From: Planctomycetota bacterium
GTDB lineage: Bacteria; Planctomycetota; UBA8742; UBA2392
Direction of reading: 5' to 3'
NCBI GenBank assembly: GCA_015075515.1
Contig: JABTUE010000002.1
Span: 469,478 to 533,477 of the forward strand
Length of the DNA stretch: 64,000 nt
Positions 17,797-24,629 of the stretch are shown piece after piece. How positions within the stretch are numbered: the first letter of the stretch is position 1; each line of letters opens with the position of its first letter. The position numbers and the translations under genes are program-made. The notes beneath the pieces are model-generated. The model was not told the DNA's origin, did no database searches, and saw only the letters and a list, made by a program, of their open reading frames with translations.

Positions 17797-18435
17797 TCAG
17801 TTCACCCGCAGGCTTCTGATGCGCTCGGCGTAGTTGCCCGAAAACACATAGCTGCCCGCGACCAGAACGTTGGCGCCCGCGTCTACAGCCTGCTTCACCG
17901 TTTCGGCGTTGATGCCGCCGTCAATCTCAATATCCAGGTTCGGGGCCAACGCGCGCGCGGCCTTCACGGTTTCAAGCACCTTGGCAATGAACTTCTGGCC
18001 GCCGAAGCCGGGCCAGACACTCATGACCAGCAGCATCTCAATCTGGCTCAGCCAGGGCTTGGCGGCTTCGATGCTGGTGTCGGGGTTCAGCACCAGTCCG
18101 GGCTTTGCGCCGGCCTTGCGGATTGCGTTCAGTGTTTCGGTGATCGGGGCGTTGCTTTCCACGTGAATGGTAATGATGTCGGCCCCGGCCTTGGCGAATT
18201 CGGCCACGTATCGCTGCGGGTCGGTCATCATCAGGTGGCAGTCCAGCGGCTTTCCGGCCACGCGTTTGATCGCGGCCACCACCGGCGGGCCAATCGTCAG
18301 GTTGGGCACGAAGTGGGCATCCATGACATCCACGTGCAGCAAATCCGCGCCGGCGGCCTCAATGGCTTCAACCTCGCGCTGGATGTTGGCGAAATCGCAG
18401 GACAAGAGCGATGGGGCGATCTTGAGGATAGGCAT
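17797..18435 (-). CDS. rpe: Ribulose-phosphate 3-epimerase
   Basis: This 212-residue TIM-barrel enzyme interconverts ribulose 5-phosphate and xylulose 5-phosphate in the pentose phosphate pathway. Diagnostic motifs are APSLLSCDFANIQREVE, LLHVDVMDAHFVPNLTIGPP (metal-binding Asp and His), LDCHLMMTDPQRYV, MSVWPGFGGQKFI and IEIDGGINAETVKQAVDAGA followed by VLVAGSYVF. Its length is normal. It starts 18 bp after the pgk stop on the same strand, so pgk and rpe form a short central-carbon operon. Confidence 0.96.
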   Translation of the reverse strand: MPILKIAPSLLSCDFANIQREVEAIEAAGADLLHVDVMDAHFVPNLTIGPPVVAAIKRVAGKPLDCHLMMTDPQRYVAEFAKAGADIITIHVESNAPITETLNAIRKAGAKPGLVLNPDTSIEAAKPWLSQIEMLLVMSVWPGFGGQKFIAKVLETVKAARALAPNLDIEIDGGINAETVKQAVDAGANVLVAGSYVFSGNYAERIRSLRVN

Positions 18436-18453
18436 TACGGCAATGTTCCTTGT

Positions 18454-19656
18454 TCATTTTCCTTTCACCAATGCTTCCAGGGCCGGCATCGGCTCGCCCT
18501 GCAGCAGCGTGAGTGACGCCCCGCCGCCAGTACTGACGTGGCTCATGTGCTTGTCGGCGTGAAAGTGCTCGGCGGCCGCGGCGCTGTCGCCGCCGCCCAC
18601 CACACTGTAGGCGCCGTTGCGCGTTGCATCGGCAATCGCGTTGACCACAATCTGTGTGCCGTTGCTGAAGCGTTCTTTTTCGAAGACACCCATCGGGCCG
18701 TTGAAAAGAATCGTTCTGGCGCGGGCAATCACGTTGGCAAACGCCCGCGCCGTGTTGCTGCCAATGTCAAAGGCCGCAAAGTCGTCAGGAATGTCGCCGC
18801 GGTCAATGTGCGCGGTTTCGTCGTCCATGCCCCGCGCAATCACGTGATCCTTGGGGAGGTGCACGATCACGTTGTTTTCACGCGCCTTGAGCAACATGCG
18901 CTTGCAGTCTTCCAGCTTGCTGTCGTCGCACAGGCTTTTGCCGATCTTGTGGCCCTCGGCCTTGAGGAACGTGTAGGCCATGCCGCCGCCAATACAGATT
19001 TCATTGACCTTGCCCAGCAGGTTGTTCACCAGCGGAATCTTGTCGCTGACCTTGGCCCCACCTAGTACGGCCAGACAGGGACGCTTGGGGTTGGTCAACA
19101 CCGTGGCCAGGGCGTCTACTTCGGCCTTCACCAGCAGGCCGGCGGCACTGGGCAGAAGTCTGGCGGGCCAGGTCATGCTGGCATCGGCGCGGTGACAGGT
19201 ACCGAACGCGTCATTGACATAGCATTCGGCCAGCGAAGCCAGCTCACGCCCGAAGGCTTCGGCGCCCTTGTTTTCGGCCTTGTGAAAGCGCAGGTTTTCC
19301 AGCAGGGTCGCGCGGCCGTCGGTCACGGCCAGAACACCCTTGCGCACGTTTTCGCCCACGCAATCGGGCTGCAGCGGCACGTCAAAACCCAGCAGTTCAG
19401 ACAAACGCCGCGCCACCGGCGCCAGGGAATATTCGGCCTCAAAACCCTTGCCTTCGGGGCGACCCAGGTGGCTGGCCAGAATCACGCGCGCGCCCTTGCC
19501 CAGCAACAGCTTGATGGTGGGCAATGCCGCCGTGATACGCGCGTCGCTGGTGATACGGGTTCCTTCCAGCGGCACATTGAAATCCGCGCGCACAAATACG
19601 CGCCTGCCCTTGAGATCGCCCAGAGATTCAATGCCTTTGATCCTGCTGTAGTCCAT
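18454..19656 (-). CDS. pgk: Phosphoglycerate kinase
   Basis: This 400-residue enzyme catalyses the ATP-forming step of glycolysis between 1,3-bisphosphoglycerate and 3-phosphoglycerate. Motifs include RVFVRADFNVPLEGTRITSD at the N-terminus, ILASHLGRPEGKGFE, the AVLGGAKVSDKIPLVNNLL region and the C-terminal ILFNGPMGVFEKERFSNGTQ with VVGGGDSAAAAEHF and MSHVSTGGGASLTLLQG. Length and order match the family. It leads the pgk-rpe pair. A 766-bp region with regulatory structures lies upstream, including a palindrome at 19815-19833. Confidence 0.97.
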   Translation of the reverse strand: MDYSRIKGIESLGDLKGRRVFVRADFNVPLEGTRITSDARITAALPTIKLLLGKGARVILASHLGRPEGKGFEAEYSLAPVARRLSELLGFDVPLQPDCVGENVRKGVLAVTDGRATLLENLRFHKAENKGAEAFGRELASLAECYVNDAFGTCHRADASMTWPARLLPSAAGLLVKAEVDALATVLTNPKRPCLAVLGGAKVSDKIPLVNNLLGKVNEICIGGGMAYTFLKAEGHKIGKSLCDDSKLEDCKRMLLKARENNVIVHLPKDHVIARGMDDETAHIDRGDIPDDFAAFDIGSNTARAFANVIARARTILFNGPMGVFEKERFSNGTQIVVNAIADATRNGAYSVVGGGDSAAAAEHFHADKHMSHVSTGGGASLTLLQGEPMPALEALVKGK

Positions 19657-19814
19657 GACCGGCCTCCGGCCGCACTATAGGCCGCGGCCCGCCGCGCGCC
19701 AGCATGGCCCAGGCGGCGACTTTGGCCGGGTAATTCGCGGTCACGCAAGGGCGCTCGCGGCATTTCCCATTGGTAAAGCAAGTCAAACCAGTTTTTGCCA
19801 ACCAAACCGCGAGG

Positions 19815-19833
19815 CTGTACGTTCTACGTACAG
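19815..19833. promoter_or_regulatory. Palindrome upstream of pgk
   Basis: CTGTACGT-TCT-ACGTACAG is a perfect 8+3+8 inverted repeat about 160 bp upstream of pgk. An AAGGAG sequence follows on the plus strand but no start codon is usefully spaced. It could be a repressor site for the pgk operon or a hairpin in an unannotated plus-strand transcript that ends at the terminator near 20069. Apart from this palindrome, 19657-20068 shows no convincing gene. Confidence 0.35.
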
Positions 19834-20068
19834 GAAAGGAGACACGCCTAAACACCAGGCACCCAAACGCCAAACAGCCGAGTTACGGTGTACGGAGTTT
19901 GAGCAGCAGGACCCCACGCCTGCCACCCACCCACGACCGCTCACGACTCCGAAGCTCGCAACCCGGCCTGGCACCTGACGAAGAAGCCGACATCCCGTTG
20001 CTCTCCCGCGTTCCACCGCCCCCGGCTTCGACCCTCCAGGCACCCGCCACTTCCGTCTCCTTCCAGCC

Positions 20069-20100
20069 GGACCCCGCGCAAGCGGGGTCCGCGCCTTTTT
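20069..20100 (+). terminator. Orphan intrinsic terminator with GCAA tetraloop
   Basis: GGACCCCGC pairs perfectly with GCGGGGTCC around a GCAA loop and is followed by GCGCCTTTTT. It points rightward, yet no plus-strand gene is annotated between 17787 and here, so it probably ends an unannotated short RNA or insulates the sigma-54 promoter that begins 31 bp later. Confidence 0.75.
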
Positions 20101-20130
20101 ACACGCGTTGACTCTTTACACGTCAAGAGT

Positions 20131-20146
20131 TGGCACGGGGGTTGCT
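20131..20146 (+). promoter_or_regulatory. Sigma-54 (-24/-12) promoter
   Basis: TGGCACG-N4-TTGCT matches the sigma-54 consensus at every defined position, with the GG and GC at the required spacing. The start of transcription would be near 20157. An inverted repeat (TGCTCTTG, ACATGG, CAAGAGCA) spans 20143-20164 and a second, ACTCTT with AAGAGT, lies just upstream at 20111-20130. No bacterial enhancer-binding protein is encoded in the window. Confidence 0.7.
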
Positions 20147-20164
20147 CTTGACATGGCAAGAGCA
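20143..20164. repeat. Inverted repeat overlapping the sigma-54 -12 element
   Basis: Perfect 8-bp arms TGCTCTTG and CAAGAGCA flank ACATGG. The left arm overlaps the -12 element and the right arm covers the predicted transcription start, a position where a bound protein would block initiation. As RNA, only part of it would be transcribed. Confidence 0.5.
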
Positions 20165-20182
20165 CACGACAGGAGCCGCCCG

Positions 20183-20251
20183 ATGCGGATGTTGACCGGA
20201 CAAGATTGCTCCCACTCGGCATATGCCTTTGTGGGCAAAGGTTTTGTGTGA
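20183..20251 (+). CDS. Possible 22-residue peptide in a sigma-54 transcript
   Basis: An ATG at 20183 preceded by AGGAG (eight bases of spacing) opens MRMLTGQDCSHSAYAFVGKG followed by FV and a stop. It lies between the sigma-54 promoter and the terminator at 20283, so the predicted transcript of about 150 nt could be a short mRNA, a leader peptide for the sigma-factor gene, or a small RNA whose ORF is incidental. No family is recognised. Confidence 0.3.
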   Translation: MRMLTGQDCSHSAYAFVGKGFV

Positions 20252-20282
20252 ACTGAGACCATGGTCGAGTGGCGCTGTACCT

Positions 20283-20312
20283 GCCCCGGCCGACCCGCCG
20301 GGGCTTTTCGTT
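20283..20312 (+). terminator. Intrinsic terminator of the short sigma-54 transcript
   Basis: GCCCCGGC pairs with GCCGGGGC around CGACCC, followed by TTTTCGTT. A second short hairpin (CTTTTCGTT, GTGT, AACGAAAAG) begins at the last base of the stem and runs to 20325. Together they lie 111 bp before the sigma-factor start and would end the upstream transcript or act as an attenuator. Confidence 0.65.
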
Positions 20313-20422
20313 GTGTAACGAAAAGTAACACCGACGGAAACAAAAGTTGGAACCCTGCAACTATAGCCCCGGGTTCCACGTTAGGGATCGAGCGCCCAAA
20401 GCGCCGTCCCAGGGGGACTGTC

Positions 20423-20926
20423 ATGCGACAGGACGAGTTTGAAGCCCTGTTTGCCCAGCACGGCGCGGCCGTTCATGCCGCCGTGTACCGCCTGACCCTG
20501 GACAACGCGGCCGCGGAAGACGCGACGCAGGAAGCCTTTGTGCGCCTGCTGACCCGTCCGCCGCAGGACACCAGCAATCTGCCGGCGTGGCTGAAGCGTG
20601 TGGCGGTGAATTTCGCCATTGACACGCTGCGTCGCACGAACCGTCACAAGCCGCTGGCCGATTTCGACCAGGCGGCACCGGACGAACTGCCGGTTTACAC
20701 CGAGCAGCTCAGCGGCGAGCTGGTGGACGCGCTGAAGGCCCTCAAGGCCGACCATCGCGCCGCCGTGCTGGCTGTTGACCGCGACGGCATGAGCTACCAG
20801 GACGCGGCCCAGCTTCTGGGCGTGCACCTGAACAAGCTCAAGACGGACCTGCTGCGTGGTCGCCGTGCGCTGTTTGAACTGCTCAAGGGTTCCAAGCTGG
20901 CCGGCGGCATCGGCCACCAGGAGTAA
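20423..20926 (+). CDS. ECF-like RNA polymerase sigma factor
   Basis: The 167-residue protein has a sigma-70 region 2 (YRLTLDNAAAEDATQEAFVR and LPAWLKRVAVNFAIDTLRR) and a region 4 helix-turn-helix (MSYQDAAQLLGVHLNKLKTD, LLRGRRALFELL), with no region 1 or 3, as in extracytoplasmic-function sigma factors. The start at 20423 follows AGGGGG and precedes the first conserved helix; a longer frame upstream is non-coding in appearance. The next gene, a DUF4349 membrane protein, starts five bases after its stop, the usual place for an anti-sigma factor. Confidence 0.88.
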   Translation: MRQDEFEALFAQHGAAVHAAVYRLTLDNAAAEDATQEAFVRLLTRPPQDTSNLPAWLKRVAVNFAIDTLRRTNRHKPLADFDQAAPDELPVYTEQLSGELVDALKALKADHRAAVLAVDRDGMSYQDAAQLLGVHLNKLKTDLLRGRRALFELLKGSKLAGGIGHQE

Positions 20927-20930
20927 TGCC

Positions 20931-22157
20931 ATGGTTCGCAATACAGGTCACGATTGGTCGGGGGATGAACGGGGCGGCGTCGCGCTGTCTCACGATGAAC
21001 TGGCCGTGCTGGACCACGTGTCCGGGCTCACGGCTCATCTTCCGGCACCTCAGGGCCGACCCTGCGAGGACCGGGCGATTGTCGGGGAACTGATGGCGAT
21101 GCGGGCCAAAGTCGGCTCGCTCGCCATCACCCCCCCGAAAATGAAACTGACCTTTGACGACATCCTGCAGGCCGCCGACCAGGCCGGCCCGGCCCCCGAA
21201 GACAGCATGGCCCTTTCCGGGCAAGGCCAGCGAGACCCACGGGTGATCTACTGGTTGACCTCACGCTGGGGCATCGGCTTGGTCACTGCAGCCAGTGTGG
21301 CCGTGGCCTTCATCACCGGCGCGATGCTGGCGGTACCTCCTGGAAGTACATCTTCGCGCATGGTCTTCAGCGCGCCAAACGACTCCGATACCCTGGCCGC
21401 CGAAAGCAGCCCCGTGGCGCAACAGGCCGCACAAATGCCCGAAGGACCGCCGGTTTCCTTCAACACGCCAAAAGCCTTACCCGTAGACACAGCCCTTCCT
21501 TCACTCGTCCGTTCCGGCTCCATCCATCTTCGGTACGAAGACCCCGGTTCCATCCAGCAGCGTGTTACCGACCTGGTTACCAGCGAAGGCGGCGCGGTTA
21601 CAAACTTGACACGTCAAGGGACAGGCCGCGGCACTGAAGTTTCCGTTCAGGTTGCTGTTCCCGCCCACCGCTGGCGCCCGTTTTTGACCACCATCGGCAC
21701 ACTGGGTGAAGTGCTGGGCCAGACCGAAACCGCCGATGAAGTCACCGGACAAAAGATTGACCTCAAGGCCCGGCTTGCCGAGGCCGAAGACTACCTGAAA
21801 CGTCTGGACGCCCTGGCCGAAAAGCCACAGGCCACGCTGGGCGAAACCCAGAACCTCGAACGCGAGCGCCGCGACACCCGCCGCGAGATCGAACGCCTGA
21901 AGGCCGCACTGGCGGCACTTGAAAACCGCATCGCCCTTTCGCGCCTGGACATCCGCATCACCGCACAGGCCCCAATCGCCGTCGAACAGCCCGGCCCCTT
22001 CGAGGAAGCCTGGAAGGACGGGACCCAGGGGCTCGAAAAGCTGACCGCCTTCGGCCTCAAGGCCGGCATCGCCGGTTCGCCCCTGCTGCTGGCGGGCACA
22101 CTGGCCTACCTGGCCCTGCGCAGAAAACGCCGCAAGATTTCAGAGCCCGCTGCGTAG
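20931..22157 (+). CDS. DUF4349 membrane protein, possible anti-sigma factor
   Basis: The 408-residue protein starts five bases after the sigma-factor stop, with AGGAG overlapping that stop region. A cytoplasmic N-terminal region of about 100 residues (LSHDELAVLDHVSGLTAHLP, IVGELMAMRAKVG) precedes a membrane span near 108-130 (GIGLVTAASVAVAFITGAML). The exported DUF4349 domain (SGSIHLRYEDPGSIQQRVTD, VPAHRWRPFLTTIGTLG, then a coiled coil with LKARLAEAEDYLKRLD) and a C-terminal span follow. Linkage and topology suggest it holds the sigma factor and senses an envelope signal. I cannot see a recognised zinc-type anti-sigma motif, so the role is inference. Confidence 0.8.
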   Translation: MVRNTGHDWSGDERGGVALSHDELAVLDHVSGLTAHLPAPQGRPCEDRAIVGELMAMRAKVGSLAITPPKMKLTFDDILQAADQAGPAPEDSMALSGQGQRDPRVIYWLTSRWGIGLVTAASVAVAFITGAMLAVPPGSTSSRMVFSAPNDSDTLAAESSPVAQQAAQMPEGPPVSFNTPKALPVDTALPSLVRSGSIHLRYEDPGSIQQRVTDLVTSEGGAVTNLTRQGTGRGTEVSVQVAVPAHRWRPFLTTIGTLGEVLGQTETADEVTGQKIDLKARLAEAEDYLKRLDALAEKPQATLGETQNLERERRDTRREIERLKAALAALENRIALSRLDIRITAQAPIAVEQPGPFEEAWKDGTQGLEKLTAFGLKAGIAGSPLLLAGTLAYLALRRKRRKISEPAA

Positions 22158-22243
22158 CCGGAGCCCGCTGCGTAAGCGGCGGGACCCTGAACAATGGACA
22201 TTCATACGTGCCTCGTCCCGCCGCTTACGCGTGCGGGCTCCGG
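22143..22243. repeat. Imperfect long inverted repeat with tandem half-copy
   Basis: Arms at 22158-22185 and 22215-22243 are reverse complements over 28-29 bases with one small mismatch/indel (core CGTAAGCGGCGGGAC), separated by 29 bases. GAGCCCGCTGCGTA also occurs twice in direct orientation at 22143 and 22161. The structure lies between the convergent DUF4349 gene and the reverse transcriptase and could act as a two-way terminator. The CGCTTACG core recurs at 23606-23628 and 23880-23901. Confidence 0.8.
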
Positions 22244-23590
22244 TTACCACACAATCTTGTCGAAGATTGCCTTCAGCTTGGCCCCGCGTTCGGGGCCGAT
22301 GTGCATGGCGTGGGCCACGCGGCCTTGCAGGTGGCCCTTGAAGTCCGTGTGATTCTCGCGGTTTTGGCCGGCGGGCCCGTGCTTGACACAGTTGTGCAGA
22401 ATGGCCTTGAGCCTGTCGAACTCGCGGCGTGACAGGTTGGTTTTCTCGTTCACGACCACACCGGTGACACGCTGCTGGCGCCCTTTCTGCATGACACGGG
22501 TTTTGGGGTCGTTGAGTTGCAGGCCCTCGCTGCGCACGATCTTGCGCACCAGCTTGATCAGGTTGTCGGTGTGACGGGCCATATCTTGCCCGCCGCTGAA
22601 GGTCAGGTCATCGGCATAGCGGGTGTAGTCGCCGCCGAACTTGCGCGCCAGTGCAGACAACCGCTTGTCCATGCGCCAGCAAATGGCGTTGGCAAGGCCC
22701 GGGCTGGTCGGCGCACCCTGGGGCAGTTCGGGGTGACGCCTGTGGTTCATATCCGGGTGCATGCCTGTGTGGGCCGCGGCCCATGTTGTCCCTTGACGCT
22801 GGTTTGTCTCTGTCAGCCGGGCAGTCGTCAGGGCGGCAATGGCGTTGGCAATGCCGCGACCATAGCCCAGCCAACGGAAGTAACCCGATACACGGCGGAA
22901 CGTGAAAGACGGAAAGAAGTCCTTGATGTCAAGACACACCAGCACGTCCTTGCCCACGTGCACGTTCGCCCCGGAAAGAATCCCGCGCCCGCGCCGGAAG
23001 CCGTGCGCGGCGCCGTGCACCGGCAGGCGCGAAACAAGCTTGTCCAGCAGCTTGCGCTGCACCGCCTTGAGACGCGGCATTGGCGCGGCCAACAGGCGCG
23101 TGCCACCGGATTTCTTGCGCACCTCAAACAGATGGTAGTGCCCCCACAGTTTGTTGCTGAAGGGCGGCTTTACCGCCAGCCAAAGCAGCTCATTACGCGG
23201 CGTTTCAATCAGTTCGGCCAGCGCATCCAGATGCGTCAGCGCCGGCAGTTCGTGTGAGGCCACGCGACCGGCGTCAAAATAAGGGTCCGGGTGCCCGGGT
23301 GTACCACCAACACCGCTGATCGCGCCGGCAACCGAAGGTGCGCCGGTCTGGGGGTTGCGCGCGCCGCCCAATGTCTGGTCGCGCACGGCATCAACACCAT
23401 GCTTGCTGCGTTTGCGGCGCCAGGAAAGCTGCGCAACGCGTTGAGCGCGCCCGCTTGGCGCCACAGGCGCCGGGCTCCCCTGGGGCCGGCCCGAGGCTGG
23501 CTGCGGCGCGGGCGTACCATAGGATCGGCCCAGCCCCGCGCCATACGGGTCGGATTTCTTGCGGCCGAACAACCAGTCAAACAGCCCCAT
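22244..23590 (-). CDS. Retron-type reverse transcriptase
   Basis: The 448-residue RT makes retron multicopy single-stranded DNA from an adjacent RNA. After an N-terminal extension of about 145 residues (starting MGLFDWLFGRKKSD), RT motifs appear in order: LPVHGAAHGFRRGRGILSGA, LDIKDFFPSFTF (about 220), LPQGAPTSPGLANAI (about 287), the catalytic YTRYADDLTFSG (about 321) and the retron-typical VTG in QQRVTGVVVNEK (about 375). From memory the pattern is closest to myxobacterial Mx162-type RTs. There is no maturase, endonuclease or DGR-type SQ motif, which argues against group II introns and DGRs. Its 5' side carries the predicted msr-msd RNA 50 bp upstream, and the ternary operon runs divergently. 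Confidence 0.92.
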   Translation of the reverse strand: MGLFDWLFGRKKSDPYGAGLGRSYGTPAPQPASGRPQGSPAPVAPSGRAQRVAQLSWRRKRSKHGVDAVRDQTLGGARNPQTGAPSVAGAISGVGGTPGHPDPYFDAGRVASHELPALTHLDALAELIETPRNELLWLAVKPPFSNKLWGHYHLFEVRKKSGGTRLLAAPMPRLKAVQRKLLDKLVSRLPVHGAAHGFRRGRGILSGANVHVGKDVLVCLDIKDFFPSFTFRRVSGYFRWLGYGRGIANAIAALTTARLTETNQRQGTTWAAAHTGMHPDMNHRRHPELPQGAPTSPGLANAICWRMDKRLSALARKFGGDYTRYADDLTFSGGQDMARHTDNLIKLVRKIVRSEGLQLNDPKTRVMQKGRQQRVTGVVVNEKTNLSRREFDRLKAILHNCVKHGPAGQNRENHTDFKGHLQGRVAHAMHIGPERGAKLKAIFDKIVW

Positions 23591-23605
23591 ACAGGCTCCG
23601 TGCGC

Positions 23606-23628
23606 TGCCCCGCTACTTACGCTTCGGG
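23606..23628 (+). repeat. CTTACG-core repeat between RT and msr-msd
   Basis: A 23-bp copy of the sequence TGCCCCGCTACTTACGCTTC extended by GGG. It aligns with 22215-22237 and 23880-23901 (consensus CCCG, YY-R, CTTACG, then a GGG end). It lies between the a2 repeat and the RT start. Confidence 0.6.
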
Positions 23629-23640
23629 CCCCAAGACAAA

Positions 23641-23792
23641 GACGCGGGGGAGAGACTTCTCAGGCTCCCGGCCTGGCGATGGAACGACTTGCGCAGCGAG
23701 TCGTTACTTCGCCAGCGATGCATGAAGGGCCACTGCGATACGGCGGGGTAGCCCCGCCATCTGCTTGCGCAGTCAAATCTCTCCCTCGCGCC
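23641..23792 (-). ncRNA. Predicted retron msr-msd RNA
   Basis: Read on the minus strand, 23792-23775 (GGCGCGAGGGAGAGATTT, a1) pairs with 23658-23641 (AAGTCTCTCCCCCGCGTC, a2) over 18 positions with one mismatch and two G-U pairs. Inside come a short stem CTGC-GCAA-GCAG (23772-23761), a perfect stem GGCGGGG-CTA-CCCCGCC (23758-23742), and a long hairpin (23715-23673) whose outer stem CTGGCGA/TCGCCAG and inner stem AACGACT/AGTCGTT flank a small internal loop. This is the order a1, msr, msd, a2 found upstream of retron RT genes; the RT starts 50 bp later. A TATCAT -10-like element at 23804-23799 would start the RNA almost exactly at a1. Confidence 0.8.
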
Positions 23793-23879
23793 GGAAACAT
23801 GATAGGAACAGACATGCCCAAGGGCGCGTTTGTGGAAAAACAAGGCCCGCTCAGACAGGCACGGCGAGATTGCGGGCTC

Positions 23880-23901
23880 GACCCGTCGCTTACGTTCCGG
23901 G
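23880..23901 (+). repeat. CTTACG-core repeat at the start of the ternary operon
   Basis: GACCCGTCGCTTACGTTCCG plus GG, 18 bp upstream of the first operon gene. It is the third plus-strand copy of the element also found at 22215-22237 and 23606-23628. Confidence 0.6.
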
Positions 23902-23919
23902 TGCCTGTTTAATGCTTGC

Positions 23920-24504
23920 ATGTCCATCTCGCCCTTTCTGGCAACCCTGTTTGAGCGCGGTGAAGTCGTATTCCGCAAGCGACCATTGGGACTTTCCGGG
24001 CGCGACCCCGAGGCCCTTGATGTCCTGCAGCGCGAGTTTGACCGCTATGTTCTGGACCAGCCCGGCAGCGCCCCGCCCTTTGACCCTGATGTTGCCCTGC
24101 GCGCGGCCGATGCCGTGCGCTGGGCCTGCTGGTTCAGCCTTTCGCGCGAAGAAGACGAGGCCGATGTGCTGCGCTACGTGGACCTTCCCGGCCGGGCCTC
24201 CAAACCCAGCGAACACTTCTCGGCCGACCTGACGCTGCGCTACCTGACCCGAGTGCACGGCCGCGCCAAGGCCTTGCAGCCCGAGGACGCGCTGGTACGC
24301 GCGATTGAGGCGATGCTGCGGCGCTGGCCGTTCTCGGGCGTGCTTTGCGACATCACCGACCCGCCCCTGGGGCTGGAACTGGGCCAGCATGAAGGGCTGA
24401 TGCTGGCCTACGCCCAGCGCTTTGCCCAGCGACAAAGGCCGGGCTGGGAACCCACCGGCAAGGCCGCTGAATACCTCGAGCTGGTGAAAAAGGGCGGGGT
24501 GTGA
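23920..24504 (+). CDS. Small bpX-like protein of a MoxR-vWA-propeller system
   Basis: The 194-residue, mainly helical protein has no signal peptide or membrane span. Visible stretches are SPFLATLFERGEVVFRKRPL, AVRWACWFSLSREED and LTLRYLTRVHGRAKALQPED, followed by a C-terminal WPFSGVLCDITDPPLGLELG. Its position as first gene before a MoxR ATPase, and its length, match the small bpX0-type component of MoxR-vWA-beta-propeller ternary conflict systems; the assignment to bpX0 is by context and memory, not by search. The ATG at 23920 is the first that gives a compact start; the frame is open 30 codons upstream. It faces away from the retron RNA across a short shared intergenic region. Confidence 0.7.
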   Translation: MSISPFLATLFERGEVVFRKRPLGLSGRDPEALDVLQREFDRYVLDQPGSAPPFDPDVALRAADAVRWACWFSLSREEDEADVLRYVDLPGRASKPSEHFSADLTLRYLTRVHGRAKALQPEDALVRAIEAMLRRWPFSGVLCDITDPPLGLELGQHEGLMLAYAQRFAQRQRPGWEPTGKAAEYLELVKKGGV

Positions 24505-24629
24505 AGCAAGGTCCAAGGAAAAAGGACCAAGTCAGCATGCGGGGGCTCGCCCAACCTCCCCATGCCTAGTGAAATGCCGGCCGAGCCGCTTTTCCTTTTC
24601 CCTTCTGCCTTGGTACTTTTGCCTTACTT

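Noticed and set aside
19815..19833. LexA box
   Set aside because: The palindrome has CTGT and ACAG ends but an 11-base centre, not the eight-base spacing of the E. coli site, and no SOS gene is adjacent.
19657..20068. Protein genes upstream of the sigma-54 promoter
   Set aside because: Open frames here encode Pro/Arg/Ser-rich translations without family signals or spaced ribosome sites.
22244..23590. Diversity-generating retroelement or group II intron RT
   Set aside because: The RT has QGAPTSP and a VTG motif of retron type, not the SQ motif of DGR RTs; no template/variable repeat pair, maturase X domain, endonuclease or intron boundary was seen.
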